Assembly (NCBI RefSeq): GCF_002834385.1
Contig: NZ_PITQ01000001.1
Coordinates: 744,001-808,000, forward strand
Origin: Rahnella sp. AA
Lineage (GTDB): Bacteria > Pseudomonadota > Gammaproteobacteria > Enterobacterales > Enterobacteriaceae
Reading direction: 5' to 3'
Length of the DNA stretch: 64,000 nucleotides
Below, piece after piece: positions 36,868 to 46,217 of this stretch; position 1 is the stretch's first letter, and every line of letters starts with the position of its first letter. Below the pieces are notes generated by a model that saw only the letters and a program-made list of their open reading frames with translations, searched no databases and had not been told where the DNA came from. The translations under genes and the position numbers were made by a program.

Positions 36868-37953
36868 ATGCAGACAGGCTTTTCTTCAGGCGCGGCCGGA
36901 GCCGTTTTCAACAATGCGTTGAATGCGCTGACGACCGGCAGTGACAGCAACCGTGGTGTTCTGGCTGCTGCGGCCAGCGGCCTGAGCGATTTTATTCAGG
37001 CCAAAGGTGCGGATGTCGATCGTGTGCTGGGTATTTGTCACATCAATCCGGAATTGCTGCAACAGCCAACACTGAGCCTCGGGCTGACCAATTATTGTCA
37101 GGTACTGGAAGAAGCGGCCGCGCAGTCAGGTTGTGATAACTTCGGTTTGCATTACGGAAAGCAGTTCAAACCGCAGTCATTAGGGTTGATTGGCTACATC
37201 GGATTATGTTCATCCTCGGTGGAAAGCGCATTGCAAAACGTGGTGAATGCGTTTCCATTCCATCAGCACAACACACTGACGCGGCTGGTGGATAAAGGGG
37301 ATCATTACCGGTTTGATTATCAGGTGCGCCACGGCAGCATTTTGTGCAGAAGGCAGGATGCGGAGCTGACACTCGGAATGATCCTCAACTTACTGCGCCA
37401 CGGGCTGGGGAAAAACTGGGCACCGCGCGAGGTGCATTTTGAGCATCCGCGCCCGCAGCAGTGGCATGAGCACTGCAAAGTGTTTGATGCGCCGGTCTAT
37501 TTCGACCAGCCGTATAATTCGCTGCTGATCGTTAAACGTGATTTGCAGCGCGCGATGCCGGAGCGCGATCAGACGCTTTTGCTGGTCATGCAGGATGCGA
37601 TCCGTCGTCTGAACGCCGATTCGCCTTCCCATCAGTCGGTGGTCGACAGCGCCCGCGCCCGCGTACGCCAGGTCTTATTGCGTGGTGAACCGGTGCTGGA
37701 TGAAGTGGCGGATAAAATGGGCATGTCGCCGAGCTCGTTGCAGCGTCGCCTGCGCGAGCAAAATCTGACATTTACCCAGCTGGTTGATAAAGTCCGGTGT
37801 GAGCTGGCGACGCATTATCTGCAACAGCAACAACTGCCGATTTCCGAAATGGCGTTGCTGCTGGGGTATTCTGAAGTCAGCGCCTTTTCGCGAGCTTTCC
37901 GCCGGTGGTTTGGCGTCAGCCCGCGTCAGTGGCGGCAAACCGCCGTCAGCTAA
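36868..37953 (+). CDS. AraC-family transcriptional regulator
   Basis: This is a predicted regulator of 361 residues. Residues ~30-210 match the N-terminal domain found in OruR/ArgR-like AraC proteins (GLTNYCQVLEEAAAQSGCDNFGLHYGKQFKPQSLGLIGY). Residues ~255-360 hold the two AraC helix-turn-helix motifs (VLDEVADKMGMSPSSLQRRLREQN and ISEMALLLGYSEVSAFSRAFRRWFG). It follows the kinase gene on the same strand after ~165 bases and probably controls the kinase and the divergent operon. The frame opens with a TTG 32 codons upstream, but the ATG at 36868 with GGGG upstream is preferred. Its last four bases overlap the convergent ABC ATPase stop. Confidence 0.87.
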   Translation: MQTGFSSGAAGAVFNNALNALTTGSDSNRGVLAAAASGLSDFIQAKGADVDRVLGICHINPELLQQPTLSLGLTNYCQVLEEAAAQSGCDNFGLHYGKQFKPQSLGLIGYIGLCSSSVESALQNVVNAFPFHQHNTLTRLVDKGDHYRFDYQVRHGSILCRRQDAELTLGMILNLLRHGLGKNWAPREVHFEHPRPQQWHEHCKVFDAPVYFDQPYNSLLIVKRDLQRAMPERDQTLLLVMQDAIRRLNADSPSHQSVVDSARARVRQVLLRGEPVLDEVADKMGMSPSSLQRRLREQNLTFTQLVDKVRCELATHYLQQQQLPISEMALLLGYSEVSAFSRAFRRWFGVSPRQWRQTAVS

Positions 37954-38771
37954 AGCGCCATTTCCCGCTTAAATACCTCCAGCGTATGGGCTTTTACCCG
38001 GATAAACTCAGGGTGGCTCATGATTTCTGCCCCCCGCGGGCGCGGCAGGCTGAACGGAACAATTTCTGCGACCTGCGTCGGCCTCCGCGTCAGCAGCAAA
38101 ATCTCATCAGCGAGAAATACCGCATCTTCCAGGTCATGTGACACAATCAGCATCGTCACGCCGGTCGCCAGCTGAACTTCCTGTAGCTTATCGCGAATAA
38201 ACAGCGTCATTTCAAAATCCAGCGCAGAAAAAGGCTCGTCGAGGAACATCACTTCCGGGCGGGTCGCCAGCGCCCTCATGATGCATACGGTTTGTTGCTG
38301 GCCGCCGGAAAGTTCATACGGATAACGTTGCAGGTCGAAACGGATATCAAACATCTGCATCAGTTCATCGACACGCGCATTGACTTGCGCCTTGCTCATC
38401 CCGTGACGGACCAGCGGATAGGCGATATTGGAACGCGCACTCATCCACGGAAACAGCGCATCGCGGTAGTTCTGAAACACATAGCCGATGGTGGTGTCGG
38501 CCAGCGTTTTACCGTCAAACAAAATGTCGCCTTTATCCACCGGGATAAGCCCGGCAATCATGTTCATCAATGTTGATTTTCCGCAGCCGTTTGGGCCAAA
38601 GATCGACACGATTTTCCCGCGAGGCAAATCCAGATTCAGATCGGTATACAGCGGCTGGCCGGCAAACGCCTTGGTCAGCCCGCGGATCGTCACGTGAGTA
38701 TCCGGGCGAGTGGCGTATTGTGGCAACTGCGGGCCTTTGTAATCAGGGTTGAGCGAAAGAGGTTGCGTCAT
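37950..38771 (-). CDS. ABC transporter ATPase (nitrate/sulfonate/taurine type)
   Basis: This is the ATP-hydrolysing subunit of an importer, 273 residues. Walker A is GPNGCGKST (residues ~59-67), the Q-loop YVFQNYRDALFPWMSARSNI, the signature LSGGQQQ, Walker B VMFLDEPFSALD and the switch His in LIVSHDLEDAVFLADEI. The family (SsuB/TauB/NrtD-like) serves sulfonates, nitrate, cyanate, pyrimidine precursors or amines. It is the last gene of a three-gene operon: ATG overlaps the permease stop by four bases. At the 3' end it overlaps the convergent AraC gene by four bases. Confidence 0.92.
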   Translation of the reverse strand: MTQPLSLNPDYKGPQLPQYATRPDTHVTIRGLTKAFAGQPLYTDLNLDLPRGKIVSIFGPNGCGKSTLMNMIAGLIPVDKGDILFDGKTLADTTIGYVFQNYRDALFPWMSARSNIAYPLVRHGMSKAQVNARVDELMQMFDIRFDLQRYPYELSGGQQQTVCIMRALATRPEVMFLDEPFSALDFEMTLFIRDKLQEVQLATGVTMLIVSHDLEDAVFLADEILLLTRRPTQVAEIVPFSLPRPRGAEIMSHPEFIRVKAHTLEVFKREMAL

Positions 38772-39535
38772 GCTTTACGACTCCAGTGGACGGTTTTTTT
38801 CTCGATCAGCAAAAAGGCCAGATTCAGTAAATAGCCCAGTGCGCCGGTGATGAGTATTGAGGCGTACATGTCTTTGATATTGAAAACCTGCTGTGCATCA
38901 ATGATCCGATGCCCCAGCCCGGTTTCTGAGCCGATAAACATTTCCGCGACGATCACGATGACGAGGGCTATCGATACGCCAGTACGCAAGCCGACGAACG
39001 TTTGCGCCAAACTTTCCATCAGCAGGATGTCTTTGAAAATATGCCAGCGGGAAATGCCCATGACTTTGGCGGCCATCAGGCGGGTTTGCCTGGCATTCAT
39101 CACGCCATAAGCACTATTGAACAGGATCACCAGCACGGCAGCAAAGGCCGCAATGGCAATTTTATTGGCATCGGTGATGCCGAAAATCAGCATAAACAAC
39201 GGGATCAGTGCCGATGACGGCGTTGACCGGAAGAAGTCGATCAAAAACTCCAGGCTCCGGTACACTTTCTCATTACTCCCCAGAATGACCCCCAGAGGTA
39301 CGCCAATCACGGCGGCAAACGCGAATGAAACCAGCGTGCGGTACAGCGTGGCACCGATGTCGGTGCGCATGGATGCATCGAAAAACGACTGAAACAGGTA
39401 ACCCAGTGTCTCAACGGGTGAGGGCAGCAGAACCGGATTCAACCATCTGGCACTGACTGCCAGTTGCCAGAATAAAAACAGCAACACCGGACCCACCAGC
39501 GGTAGCAACCTCGAAGACCAACGTGAAGTCATCAT
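38768..39535 (-). CDS. ABC transporter permease (nitrate/sulfonate/taurine type)
   Basis: This is the inner-membrane subunit of the importer, 255 residues with about six spans. The EAA-loop region that docks the ATPase is VMGISRWHIFKDILLMESLAQTFVGLRTGVSIALV (residues ~158-192). Upstream is DIGATLYRTLVSFAFAAVIGVPLGVILG (~60-87), typical for the SsuC/TauC family. It lies eight bases after the binding-protein gene and overlaps the ATPase start by four bases. Confidence 0.92.
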   Translation of the reverse strand: MMTSRWSSRLLPLVGPVLLFLFWQLAVSARWLNPVLLPSPVETLGYLFQSFFDASMRTDIGATLYRTLVSFAFAAVIGVPLGVILGSNEKVYRSLEFLIDFFRSTPSSALIPLFMLIFGITDANKIAIAAFAAVLVILFNSAYGVMNARQTRLMAAKVMGISRWHIFKDILLMESLAQTFVGLRTGVSIALVIVIVAEMFIGSETGLGHRIIDAQQVFNIKDMYASILITGALGYLLNLAFLLIEKKTVHWSRKA

Positions 39536-39543
39536 ATTTCTCC

Positions 39544-40566
39544 TTATCCCTGATAAATCAGCGAAGCGACATCCACGGGTTTGCTGAAGATTTTTCTTTC
39601 TGTAAAGACGTCATAAAATTTCTGGAACCATTGCAGGTTGTCTCCTTTCAGGTCGGGATACATGACGAAGCCCGGCAGGGGCACTTCTTTCACCAGCGCA
39701 GGTTCAATGCTGGTGTAACCGGCGACATTTTTCCGCGCCTTATCGGGCTGCGAGGCGATGAAATCCACGGCTTTCTGGTAGGCGGCGATAAACTTCCTGG
39801 TTTCATCCGGCTTGCTGGCGATAAAACGGGTGTTCAGCGCTGCGGCACCGCCAAACCACGGCGCATCGGCATTGCCCAGCACGTATTTGGAAATGACGCC
39901 GGTTTCCAGCGTACGGGACAGGTTTTTCATGCGCCCGACGGTTCCGGTTGGCTCAAGCGTATAGACGCCGTCAATTTGCCCGGCAGCCAGCGCGGGGGCA
40001 TGCTGGCCGACCGGCAATTCGATCACCGAAGGGTTGGTAAAACCGTTTTTCTCCAGAATGATTTTCGCCATTGTGACGTTCTGAATTCCCGGCCCGCAGG
40101 CGATTTTCTTGCCCTTCAGGTCGCCGATCGTTTTTGCCGTGCTGTTGAGCGGAACCAGGAATTCATCTAACACCAGCGTATGGTTTGACGGGTTAGAGCA
40201 GATGATTTTAAACAGATCGGGTGAAGTGATAGCACCGAGGCCAAGTGCGCCGGTGGCCGTGCCGTTGGCGCAACCGTGGATCCTGCCGGTGATCATCCCT
40301 TCGACAATTTGCTGAGCACTGGCGAACTTAACACCTTTAACATTGAGGCCTGCTTCTTTAAAAAATCCCTGTTCCAGCGCGACATATAAAGGCAGTCCTC
40401 CCACAATCGGCCAGTAACCAATGCGAATTTCGTCATCGTCGGCAGCAAAAACTGACGTGGGGATCATACCGCCCAGCGTTGATACTCCGCCGGTGATGGC
40501 GAGCCATTTCATCAGCTGGCGGCGTTTTTTGTCGACCGGAAGAATTTCAGATTTGATGTTTTTCAT
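39544..40566 (-). CDS. ABC transporter periplasmic substrate-binding protein, probable Tat substrate
   Basis: This is the binding component of the importer, 340 residues, of the NMT1/SsuA-like type II fold: IRIGYWPIVGGLPLYVALEQGFFKEAGLNV (residues ~47-76), GRIHGCANGTATGALGLG (~94-111), GKKIACGPGIQNVTMAKIILEKNGF and LAAGQIDGVYTLEPTGTVGR. The long N-terminus (DKKRRQLMKWLAITGGVS) carries an RR pair before the hydrophobic core, consistent with export by Tat, ending near VFAA. The ligand is not evident; the family binds sulfonates, nitrate/bicarbonate and nitrogen heterocycles. AAGGGA lies upstream. First gene of the ABC operon. Confidence 0.88.
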   Translation of the reverse strand: MKNIKSEILPVDKKRRQLMKWLAITGGVSTLGGMIPTSVFAADDDEIRIGYWPIVGGLPLYVALEQGFFKEAGLNVKGVKFASAQQIVEGMITGRIHGCANGTATGALGLGAITSPDLFKIICSNPSNHTLVLDEFLVPLNSTAKTIGDLKGKKIACGPGIQNVTMAKIILEKNGFTNPSVIELPVGQHAPALAAGQIDGVYTLEPTGTVGRMKNLSRTLETGVISKYVLGNADAPWFGGAAALNTRFIASKPDETRKFIAAYQKAVDFIASQPDKARKNVAGYTSIEPALVKEVPLPGFVMYPDLKGDNLQWFQKFYDVFTERKIFSKPVDVASLIYQG

Positions 40567-40597
40567 CGGCGGTTCCCTTAGCTGTTATGAAGGCGTT

Positions 40598-40623
40598 GCA
40601 ACTTGTACTGCAACTTGTATACA
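40598..40623. promoter_or_regulatory. Operator-like repeats upstream of the ABC importer
   Basis: GCAACTTGTA occurs twice in tandem (40598-40607 and 40610-40619), and the second copy runs into the palindrome TGTATACA (40616-40623), a shape used by GntR-family regulators. The site is ~32 bases before the first gene of the ABC operon. No GntR gene is in the window, so the regulator is unknown. Confidence 0.4.
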
Positions 40624-40755
40624 TAACGTTAAGCACAGGGCGTGCCAGTTCGGCCTTGCGGTGTAAAAACAGGGAATTCAGCAGGTTGTGAAAAGGTGGC
40701 GCACCGCACTGGTGCGATTTTCGCACGGAAGGTCACAGAAAGGATCCACTACAGA

Positions 40756-40787
40756 GCATATCGCTAGCAATTTCACTAGCGATATGC
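40756..40787. repeat. Perfect inverted repeat downstream of sbcC
   Basis: GCATATCGCTAG (40756-40767) and CTAGCGATATGC (40776-40787) are 12-base perfect arms with an 8-base loop, seven bases beyond the sbcC stop codon. No T-run is present on the minus strand, so it is not a classic terminator; it might stabilise the mRNA end or bind a protein. Confidence 0.6.
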
Positions 40788-40794
40788 CGGGGTA

Positions 40795-43700
40795 TCAGAC
40801 TTTAAATTCGTTGCTCAAACGGCTGACGCCCAGCCCGTTAACCTTGGTGACTTTGATTTGCACTGGGATGCGGTCTTTCATCGCTTCAACGTGGCTGATA
40901 ACGCCAATGGTTTTACCGGAAGCGTTCAGGCTGTCGAGTGCGTCCAGCGCGGTGTCCAGCGTGTCGGCGTCGAGCGTGCCAAAACCTTCGTCGAGGAACA
41001 GCGAATCGATACGGGTTTTATCGCTTACCAGATCCGATAACGCCAGCGCCAGCGCCAGGCTGACCAGGAAACTCTCGCCGCCGGATAACGTGCGGGTATC
41101 ACGTACGGCGTCGGCCTGCCAGGTATCGACAACCTGCAATTCCAGCGCGTCGCTGGTTTTGCGCTGCAACAGATAACGGCCATGCAGTTTTTCCAGCTGG
41201 CGGTTCGCCAGATACACCAGATGATCCAGCGTCAGTCCCTGCGCGAACTTACGGAATTTCGCGCCATCGCTGGAGCCAATCATCTGATTGAGATATCCCC
41301 AGTCATCGCAGGTCAGCTGTGCCTGCGCAATCTGCGCGATCAACTGCTGCTGGCTGCCGCTGCGTTCCTTGTCGGATTTAAGCTGATTACTCACTTCGCC
41401 GGTGCGCTGTTGTAACGCTTTCAGGCTTTGTGACAGCGATTCCTGCTCTGCCATCAGCGCCGTGAGATCGCTTTCGTTTTCACTCAGATGCGCGGGGCGT
41501 GCGAGCCGCTGTTTCTCCAGTGTCTCTTTCGCGTCGCTTAGCAGCGCCTGAGCCTGCGCCAGCTGTTTCTGCAACTGGTCTTTACGCTGCCGGAGTTGCT
41601 GGCGTAATGCGTCGTCGAGCAGGGCGAGTTTCACCGCCTCTTTATCCGCAAACTCGCTGGCGGCCAGCGCCTGTTGCCAGTCTGTTTGTGCCTGATGCAG
41701 ACGCGCCGTAGCCTGCTGATGTTGCAGTTGCGTGCTGGCAAGCTGACCGGCCAGTTTGTCGCGAAGTTCCTGCGCCCGGTGCAGGGCCGTCTCGGCTTCG
41801 CTGACGGCTTTTTCGGCGGCCTGTTGTTGCAGATGTAAGTGCTCGCGAACCTGCGTAACCTGACGGTCGCCGAAGAGTTCTGTACGCTGCGCCGTCAGTT
41901 CCTTCAGCGTTTTCTCGCCATCCGCATACTGGGTTTGCAGACGTTCAAGCTGTTCCTGATATTTCGCCAGGTTTTGCTGCGTCAGCGTAAAACGCTCCGC
42001 CAGCAATGCGCTTTGCTGCTGGACTTTTTGTTGCTCGCTGACGGCTTCGCTGAGGGCGTCTTTCGCCTGTTGCAGCGTGCGCGCCAACTGTTCATGCTGG
42101 CGGATGGCCTCCTGCGTTTGCTGTTCTTCCTGATCGCACGACGCCAGCCATTGGTGAATGTCCGGCGCATCCATCAGCGTGAAGGTCAGACCATGCGGAG
42201 CGCTGATTTTCTGCCAGTTTTCGAGATGCGCGTTCAGTTGCTGCTGATCTTGCTCAAGCTGCGTTTGCAGGCGCGTTTGCTGTTCTTTCAGGCTTTTAAT
42301 TTTCGCTGCCAGTTCGATTCCGCTGGCTTTCGCTGCATCAAATTCCAGCTGCATTTTCTCAACACGCTGCGCCGTTTCAGACGGTTTGATCTCCTGATAA
42401 CTTTCAATCGCCGGATGTGAGGTGGAGCCGCACAGCGGGCAGGCCTGACCGCTTTGCAGATTCGCGCGTTCTGCCGTCAGGCTGACGATCAGTTCCTCGT
42501 TTTTCAGCCGCGCTTTGACATCATTCAGATGCTCGAGCTGTTTCTGGCATTGCAGACGGATTGCGCTAAGGCGTTGTTCTTCCTCTGCGATCGCCGTCTG
42601 ATTCTGCACAAAATCCTGATGCTGCTGACGGACACGCGAGTCGAGCTGAGGGAAAATTTGTGCGAGTGAAAACAGCTGCTGACGCACCGGACGCAGCTGC
42701 GCCAGTTCAGATTGCCGTTTCTGCAAGGCAGCCAGCGGATGCTGTTTTTCCAGCCCGGCCTGATTTTGTTGCTGAACCTGAAGCGCAGCGGTCAGCGTGG
42801 TGTGTTTCGCCTGATGCTGCTGACCCTGGGCCTCCAGTGTCTGACGTTCTTCGGTGATTTTCCCCAGCGTCGAGTTGTGCTCGCTGACTTGTTTCTGCAC
42901 TTCACTGACGGCTTGCTGCGTGTCAGCCAGCGATTTGCGCCACTGAGCAATCTCGTTATCCAGTGGAAGAACTTTTTCGTCCATCAGCGTCTGAAGCTGG
43001 CGCTGCTCTTCGGCCTGTTTCTGACGTGCGACTTTCGCCTGCTCCAGCACCAAAGCCAGTGGCGTCATCTGCGCTGCCTGTTGTTCCTGTTGCTGAACCA
43101 GCTGGTCGAGAAGTTGTTGAAGATCAAACGCTTCTTTCTGGCAGCGCTGGCGATCGTTAAGCAGAGGGCGTAGTTTTTCAGCCGGTTCGCTGCGCGCCAG
43201 CTGTTGCAACTGCGGCGCTGCGGCGAGGTTTTCCTGCTCAGCCGCCGTCACCTGCTGCTGAGATTGCTGGTGTTTTTGCTGCACCTGTTGCCATTGTTGC
43301 AGCCAGTTCAGATCCTGCTGGCATTGCAGCGCCTGCTGGCTGAGGATAATTTCCTGCGCGTTCAGCGCGGCCAGTTCCGTTTCGAACGCCTGACGCTGTT
43401 CTTCGCTGAGCAACTCGATACCGGCCATCCGCTGATACAAGCCGTCGAGCTGATTTTTGGCTTCTTTATGTTGCTCAAACACGCGCTCAGATAATTGCCC
43501 GTAGATTTCGGTGCCGGTGAGTTCTTCGAGTAATTCCGCGCGGTCGTTGGCGTCGGCATTCAGGAATGCGGCAAACTGACCTTGTGAGAGCATCATTGAT
43601 TTGGTGAAACGGCCAAAATCCAGCCCGGTCAGTTCGGCGATGGCATCGAGTTTATCGCGCACTTTGTCGGCCAGAATTTTGCCATCGGCCAGCAGCGCCA

Positions 43701-44043
43701 GTTCCACTTTGGGCGCCTGTAAATTGCCGTCCGGCGAGTTTTTAGCACGGCGCTGGCTCCAGAACGCGCGGTAGCCAATGCCTTTGACTTCAAATTCGAC
43801 TTCCGCCAGCGATTCGGAGGTGTGTCGCGTCATCAGCTCATTCTGGCTCGGCGTGACGTTCAGGCGCGGCGTCTGGTGATACAGCGCCAGACAGATGGCG
43901 TCGAGCAGGGTGGTTTTCCCCGCGCCGGTCGGGCCGGTGATAGCGAATAATCCGTTACTGGCAAAAGGCTCTGCGGTGAAGTCGATTTTCCATTCGCCTT
44001 CCAGCGAGTTCAGGTTTTTTAAACGCAGACTGAGAATTTTCAT
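40795..44043 (-). CDS. sbcC: Exonuclease subunit SbcC
   Basis: SbcC is the SMC/Rad50-like ATPase of the SbcCD nuclease, which opens hairpins and trims protein-blocked DNA ends. The 1082-residue product has Walker [22 protein letters not shown] (residues ~35-55) at the N-terminus and the Q-loop [14 protein letters not shown]. Long Gln/Leu-rich coiled coils flank a zinc hook with Cys535-Pro-Leu-Cys538. The C-terminal signature is [19 protein letters not shown] with Walker [13 protein letters not shown]. It is slightly longer than the E. coli protein (1048), the difference lying in the coiled coils. Its ATG overlaps the sbcD stop by four bases, so the two are co-translated. Confidence 0.97.
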   Translation of the reverse strand: MKILSLRLKNLNSLEGEWKIDFTAEPFASNGLFAITGPTGAGKTTLLDAICLALYHQTPRLNVTPSQNELMTRHTSESLAEVEFEVKGIGYRAFWSQRRAKNSPDGNLQAPKVELALLADGKILADKVRDKLDAIAELTGLDFGRFTKSMMLSQGQFAAFLNADANDRAELLEELTGTEIYGQLSERVFEQHKEAKNQLDGLYQRMAGIELLSEEQRQAFETELAALNAQEIILSQQALQCQQDLNWLQQWQQVQQKHQQSQQQVTAAEQENLAAAPQLQQLARSEPAEKLRPLLNDRQRCQKEAFDLQQLLDQLVQQQEQQAAQMTPLALVLEQAKVARQKQAEEQRQLQTLMDEKVLPLDNEIAQWRKSLADTQQAVSEVQKQVSEHNSTLGKITEERQTLEAQGQQHQAKHTTLTAALQVQQQNQAGLEKQHPLAALQKRQSELAQLRPVRQQLFSLAQIFPQLDSRVRQQHQDFVQNQTAIAEEEQRLSAIRLQCQKQLEHLNDVKARLKNEELIVSLTAERANLQSGQACPLCGSTSHPAIESYQEIKPSETAQRVEKMQLEFDAAKASGIELAAKIKSLKEQQTRLQTQLEQDQQQLNAHLENWQKISAPHGLTFTLMDAPDIHQWLASCDQEEQQTQEAIRQHEQLARTLQQAKDALSEAVSEQQKVQQQSALLAERFTLTQQNLAKYQEQLERLQTQYADGEKTLKELTAQRTELFGDRQVTQVREHLHLQQQAAEKAVSEAETALHRAQELRDKLAGQLASTQLQHQQATARLHQAQTDWQQALAASEFADKEAVKLALLDDALRQQLRQRKDQLQKQLAQAQALLSDAKETLEKQRLARPAHLSENESDLTALMAEQESLSQSLKALQQRTGEVSNQLKSDKERSGSQQQLIAQIAQAQLTCDDWGYLNQMIGSSDGAKFRKFAQGLTLDHLVYLANRQLEKLHGRYLLQRKTSDALELQVVDTWQADAVRDTRTLSGGESFLVSLALALALSDLVSDKTRIDSLFLDEGFGTLDADTLDTALDALDSLNASGKTIGVISHVEAMKDRIPVQIKVTKVNGLGVSRLSNEFKV

Positions 44044-45278
44044 TGTGCGGCATCCTCTGCGGACTCGCCGCTGGTGACCTGGCTGACGACCTGAGCGAAC
44101 AGTGTGCGCATCCGCGCCTGACGCGGTTCGTCGGGGTCGGTTTCCTGCGCCAGCCGCCGCTCGAACACTTCGCTGACACTCAGCTCGCTGAGCGTTTCTT
44201 TTTCCTGTTGTTCGATGCTGCTGATGCGCTGTTCTTTACTGCGGCGCAGCAGAACCACCTCCACCGGAAAATCTGCGGTCAGCGTCTGAATACGCCGCTG
44301 GATATCACTGAGATAGTCCTGCGTGGCGACTTCGATATCCAGCCAGACCGGTTTACCGGCATCGCCGTCAGCAAACTGCGTCAGTTGTTTTTCGATGTCT
44401 GCGAGCGAACCTTTAATGATCTGCATCGGCTGGAAAACGGGGATTTCCAGCGTATCGATGCTGTTAAGTTTATCGCCTTCGAAATCAAGCAGGTAAACGC
44501 TTTTGGCTTTGCTGAGTTCATCGAAGCTCAGCGCAATCGGTGAACCGCTGTAACGGATATGTTCAGTTTTTGCGACGCACTGTGCGCGGTGAATATGTCC
44601 GAGCGCCACGTAATCTACCGGCGGAAAAGCCTGCGCAGGGAAGGCGTCGAGCGTGCCTATATAGATGTCGCGCACGGAGTCAGACGTACTGACGCCGACG
44701 GTGGTCAGATGGCCGGTGGCGATAATGGGCAGTGGCACGCCAATCTCCTGACGTTTCGCCTGTGCAGCCTGATACAGCGCGTCATAATGCGCCGCAATTG
44801 CTTCCTGCAGGGCGAGCTGTTTGTCGCTGCCGGACTGCCCGGCCTGGCTGGCCAGCAAATCGCGCGGACGCAAAAACGGAATGGCGCACAATACCGCGCC
44901 GGGCTGGCCATCGCGGGTATTCAGCACCAAAACCTGTTCATCCAGATTTTCGCCCACGGTGGCGATCACCCGCGTATTCAGGCACGAAAGCAGTTCGCGG
45001 GATTCATTGAGCGTGGCGACGGAATCGTGATTTCCGGCCAACACCACCAGCTGACAGCCGGTTTGTTGCAGTTCGACGACGAAGCGGTTATACAATTCAC
45101 GGGCATAGCTGGGCGGTGAACCGGTGTCGAAGATGTCCCCCGCGACGATCACTGCGTCCACCTGATATTGCTGCACCTGACCGGTCAGCCAGCGCAAAAA
45201 TGCCTGATGTTCAGCGGCGCGGCTTTTGGTAAAAAAGTACTGGCCGAGATGCCAGTCAGAGGTGTGGATCAGGCGCAT
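44040..45278 (-). CDS. sbcD: Exonuclease subunit SbcD
   Basis: SbcD is the Mn-dependent Mre11-like nuclease subunit of SbcCD. The 412-residue product starts with the metallophosphoesterase motifs [32 protein letters not shown] and [14 protein letters not shown], and has a further His pair in [12 protein letters not shown] near residue 215. Residues after ~290 form the SbcC-contacting cap and tail. It is the first gene of sbcDC and is divergent from phoB across 227 bases that include the Pho box. Confidence 0.97.
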   Translation of the reverse strand: MRLIHTSDWHLGQYFFTKSRAAEHQAFLRWLTGQVQQYQVDAVIVAGDIFDTGSPPSYARELYNRFVVELQQTGCQLVVLAGNHDSVATLNESRELLSCLNTRVIATVGENLDEQVLVLNTRDGQPGAVLCAIPFLRPRDLLASQAGQSGSDKQLALQEAIAAHYDALYQAAQAKRQEIGVPLPIIATGHLTTVGVSTSDSVRDIYIGTLDAFPAQAFPPVDYVALGHIHRAQCVAKTEHIRYSGSPIALSFDELSKAKSVYLLDFEGDKLNSIDTLEIPVFQPMQIIKGSLADIEKQLTQFADGDAGKPVWLDIEVATQDYLSDIQRRIQTLTADFPVEVVLLRRSKEQRISSIEQQEKETLSELSVSEVFERRLAQETDPDEPRQARMRTLFAQVVSQVTSGESAEDAAQ

Positions 45279-45422
45279 GGGACTCCCGTGTGAACCTTGT
45301 GTGACGACGATGAGGCAGAGTATAAACGTCGGCAGGGGAAGCTGTCCCCGATAAATCAGACCAATTTCAGGCAGATGACAGGAATTCCTCTGTCATATTT
45401 CCCTTAAATGAACCATCATTTC

Positions 45423-45456
45423 TATTCATAAATCTGTCACAAAACTGACGCATAAT
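45423..45456 (+). promoter_or_regulatory. Pho box and -10 element of phoB
   Basis: TATTCATAAATCTGTCAC (45423-45440) matches the 18-base Pho box in all but the first three positions, and a further CTGACG repeat follows on the 11-base period (45445-45450). CATAAT (45451-45456) sits at the -10 position. The layout is the same as in the E. coli phoB promoter, so PhoB autoactivation under phosphate limitation is expected. Confidence 0.88.
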
Positions 45457-45505
45457 GGCGCCCGCAATCAAATAAAAGATCGCTAACCTTTTGGCAGGAC
45501 CTACG

Positions 45506-46195
45506 ATGGCAAGACGTATACTGGTGGTTGAAGACGAAGCTCCAATCCGTGAAATGGTGTGTTTTGTACTGGAACAGAATGGATATCAGGCAGTAGAAGC
45601 TGAAGATTTTGACTCAGCAATCGGGCAGTTGGTCGAACCTTATCCTGAACTGATCCTGCTTGACTGGATGTTACCTGGTGGTTCCGGTATTCAGTTTATT
45701 AAGCACCTTAAACGTGAAGCCCTCACCCGCGAAATTCCGGTGATGATGCTGACCGCCCGCGGTGAAGAAGAAGATCGGGTGCGCGGCCTGGAAGTGGGCG
45801 CCGATGATTACATTACCAAACCGTTTTCTCCAAAAGAACTGGTTGCCCGTATTAAAGCCGTGATGCGCCGTATTTCGCCAATGGCGGTGGAAGAAGTGAT
45901 CGACATGCAGGGGCTGAGCCTGGATCCGTCGTCTCATCGCGTGATGGCAAACGAGCAGGCGCTCGATATGGGGCCGACAGAATTTAAGTTGTTACACTTC
46001 TTTATGACCCACTCAGAACGCGTTTATAGCAGGGAACAGTTGCTCAATAACGTCTGGGGCACTAACGTTTATGTGGAAGATCGCACGGTTGACGTGCATA
46101 TTCGTCGTTTACGTAAGGCGCTGGAAACCAGTGGACATGACAGAATGATTCAAACTGTTCGTGGAACCGGATACCGTTTTTCAACGCGTTATTGA
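45506..46195 (+). CDS. phoB: Phosphate regulon response regulator PhoB
   Basis: PhoB activates genes for phosphate uptake and scavenging when phosphorylated by PhoR. The 229-residue product has a receiver domain (residues ~1-120) with the acidic pocket EDE (9-11), phospho-acceptor Asp53 ([10 protein letters not shown]) and Lys in [10 protein letters not shown], followed by an OmpR-type winged helix (~130-229; [26 protein letters not shown] and [15 protein letters not shown]). The frame opens five codons earlier, but the ATG at 45506 begins [16 protein letters not shown], as in E. coli. The first gene of phoBR, behind a Pho box. Confidence 0.98.
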   Translation: MARRILVVEDEAPIREMVCFVLEQNGYQAVEAEDFDSAIGQLVEPYPELILLDWMLPGGSGIQFIKHLKREALTREIPVMMLTARGEEEDRVRGLEVGADDYITKPFSPKELVARIKAVMRRISPMAVEEVIDMQGLSLDPSSHRVMANEQALDMGPTEFKLLHFFMTHSERVYSREQLLNNVWGTNVYVEDRTVDVHIRRLRKALETSGHDRMIQTVRGTGYRFSTRY

Positions 46196-46217
46196 GTCCC
46201 CACAGCGGAGAATCTGT

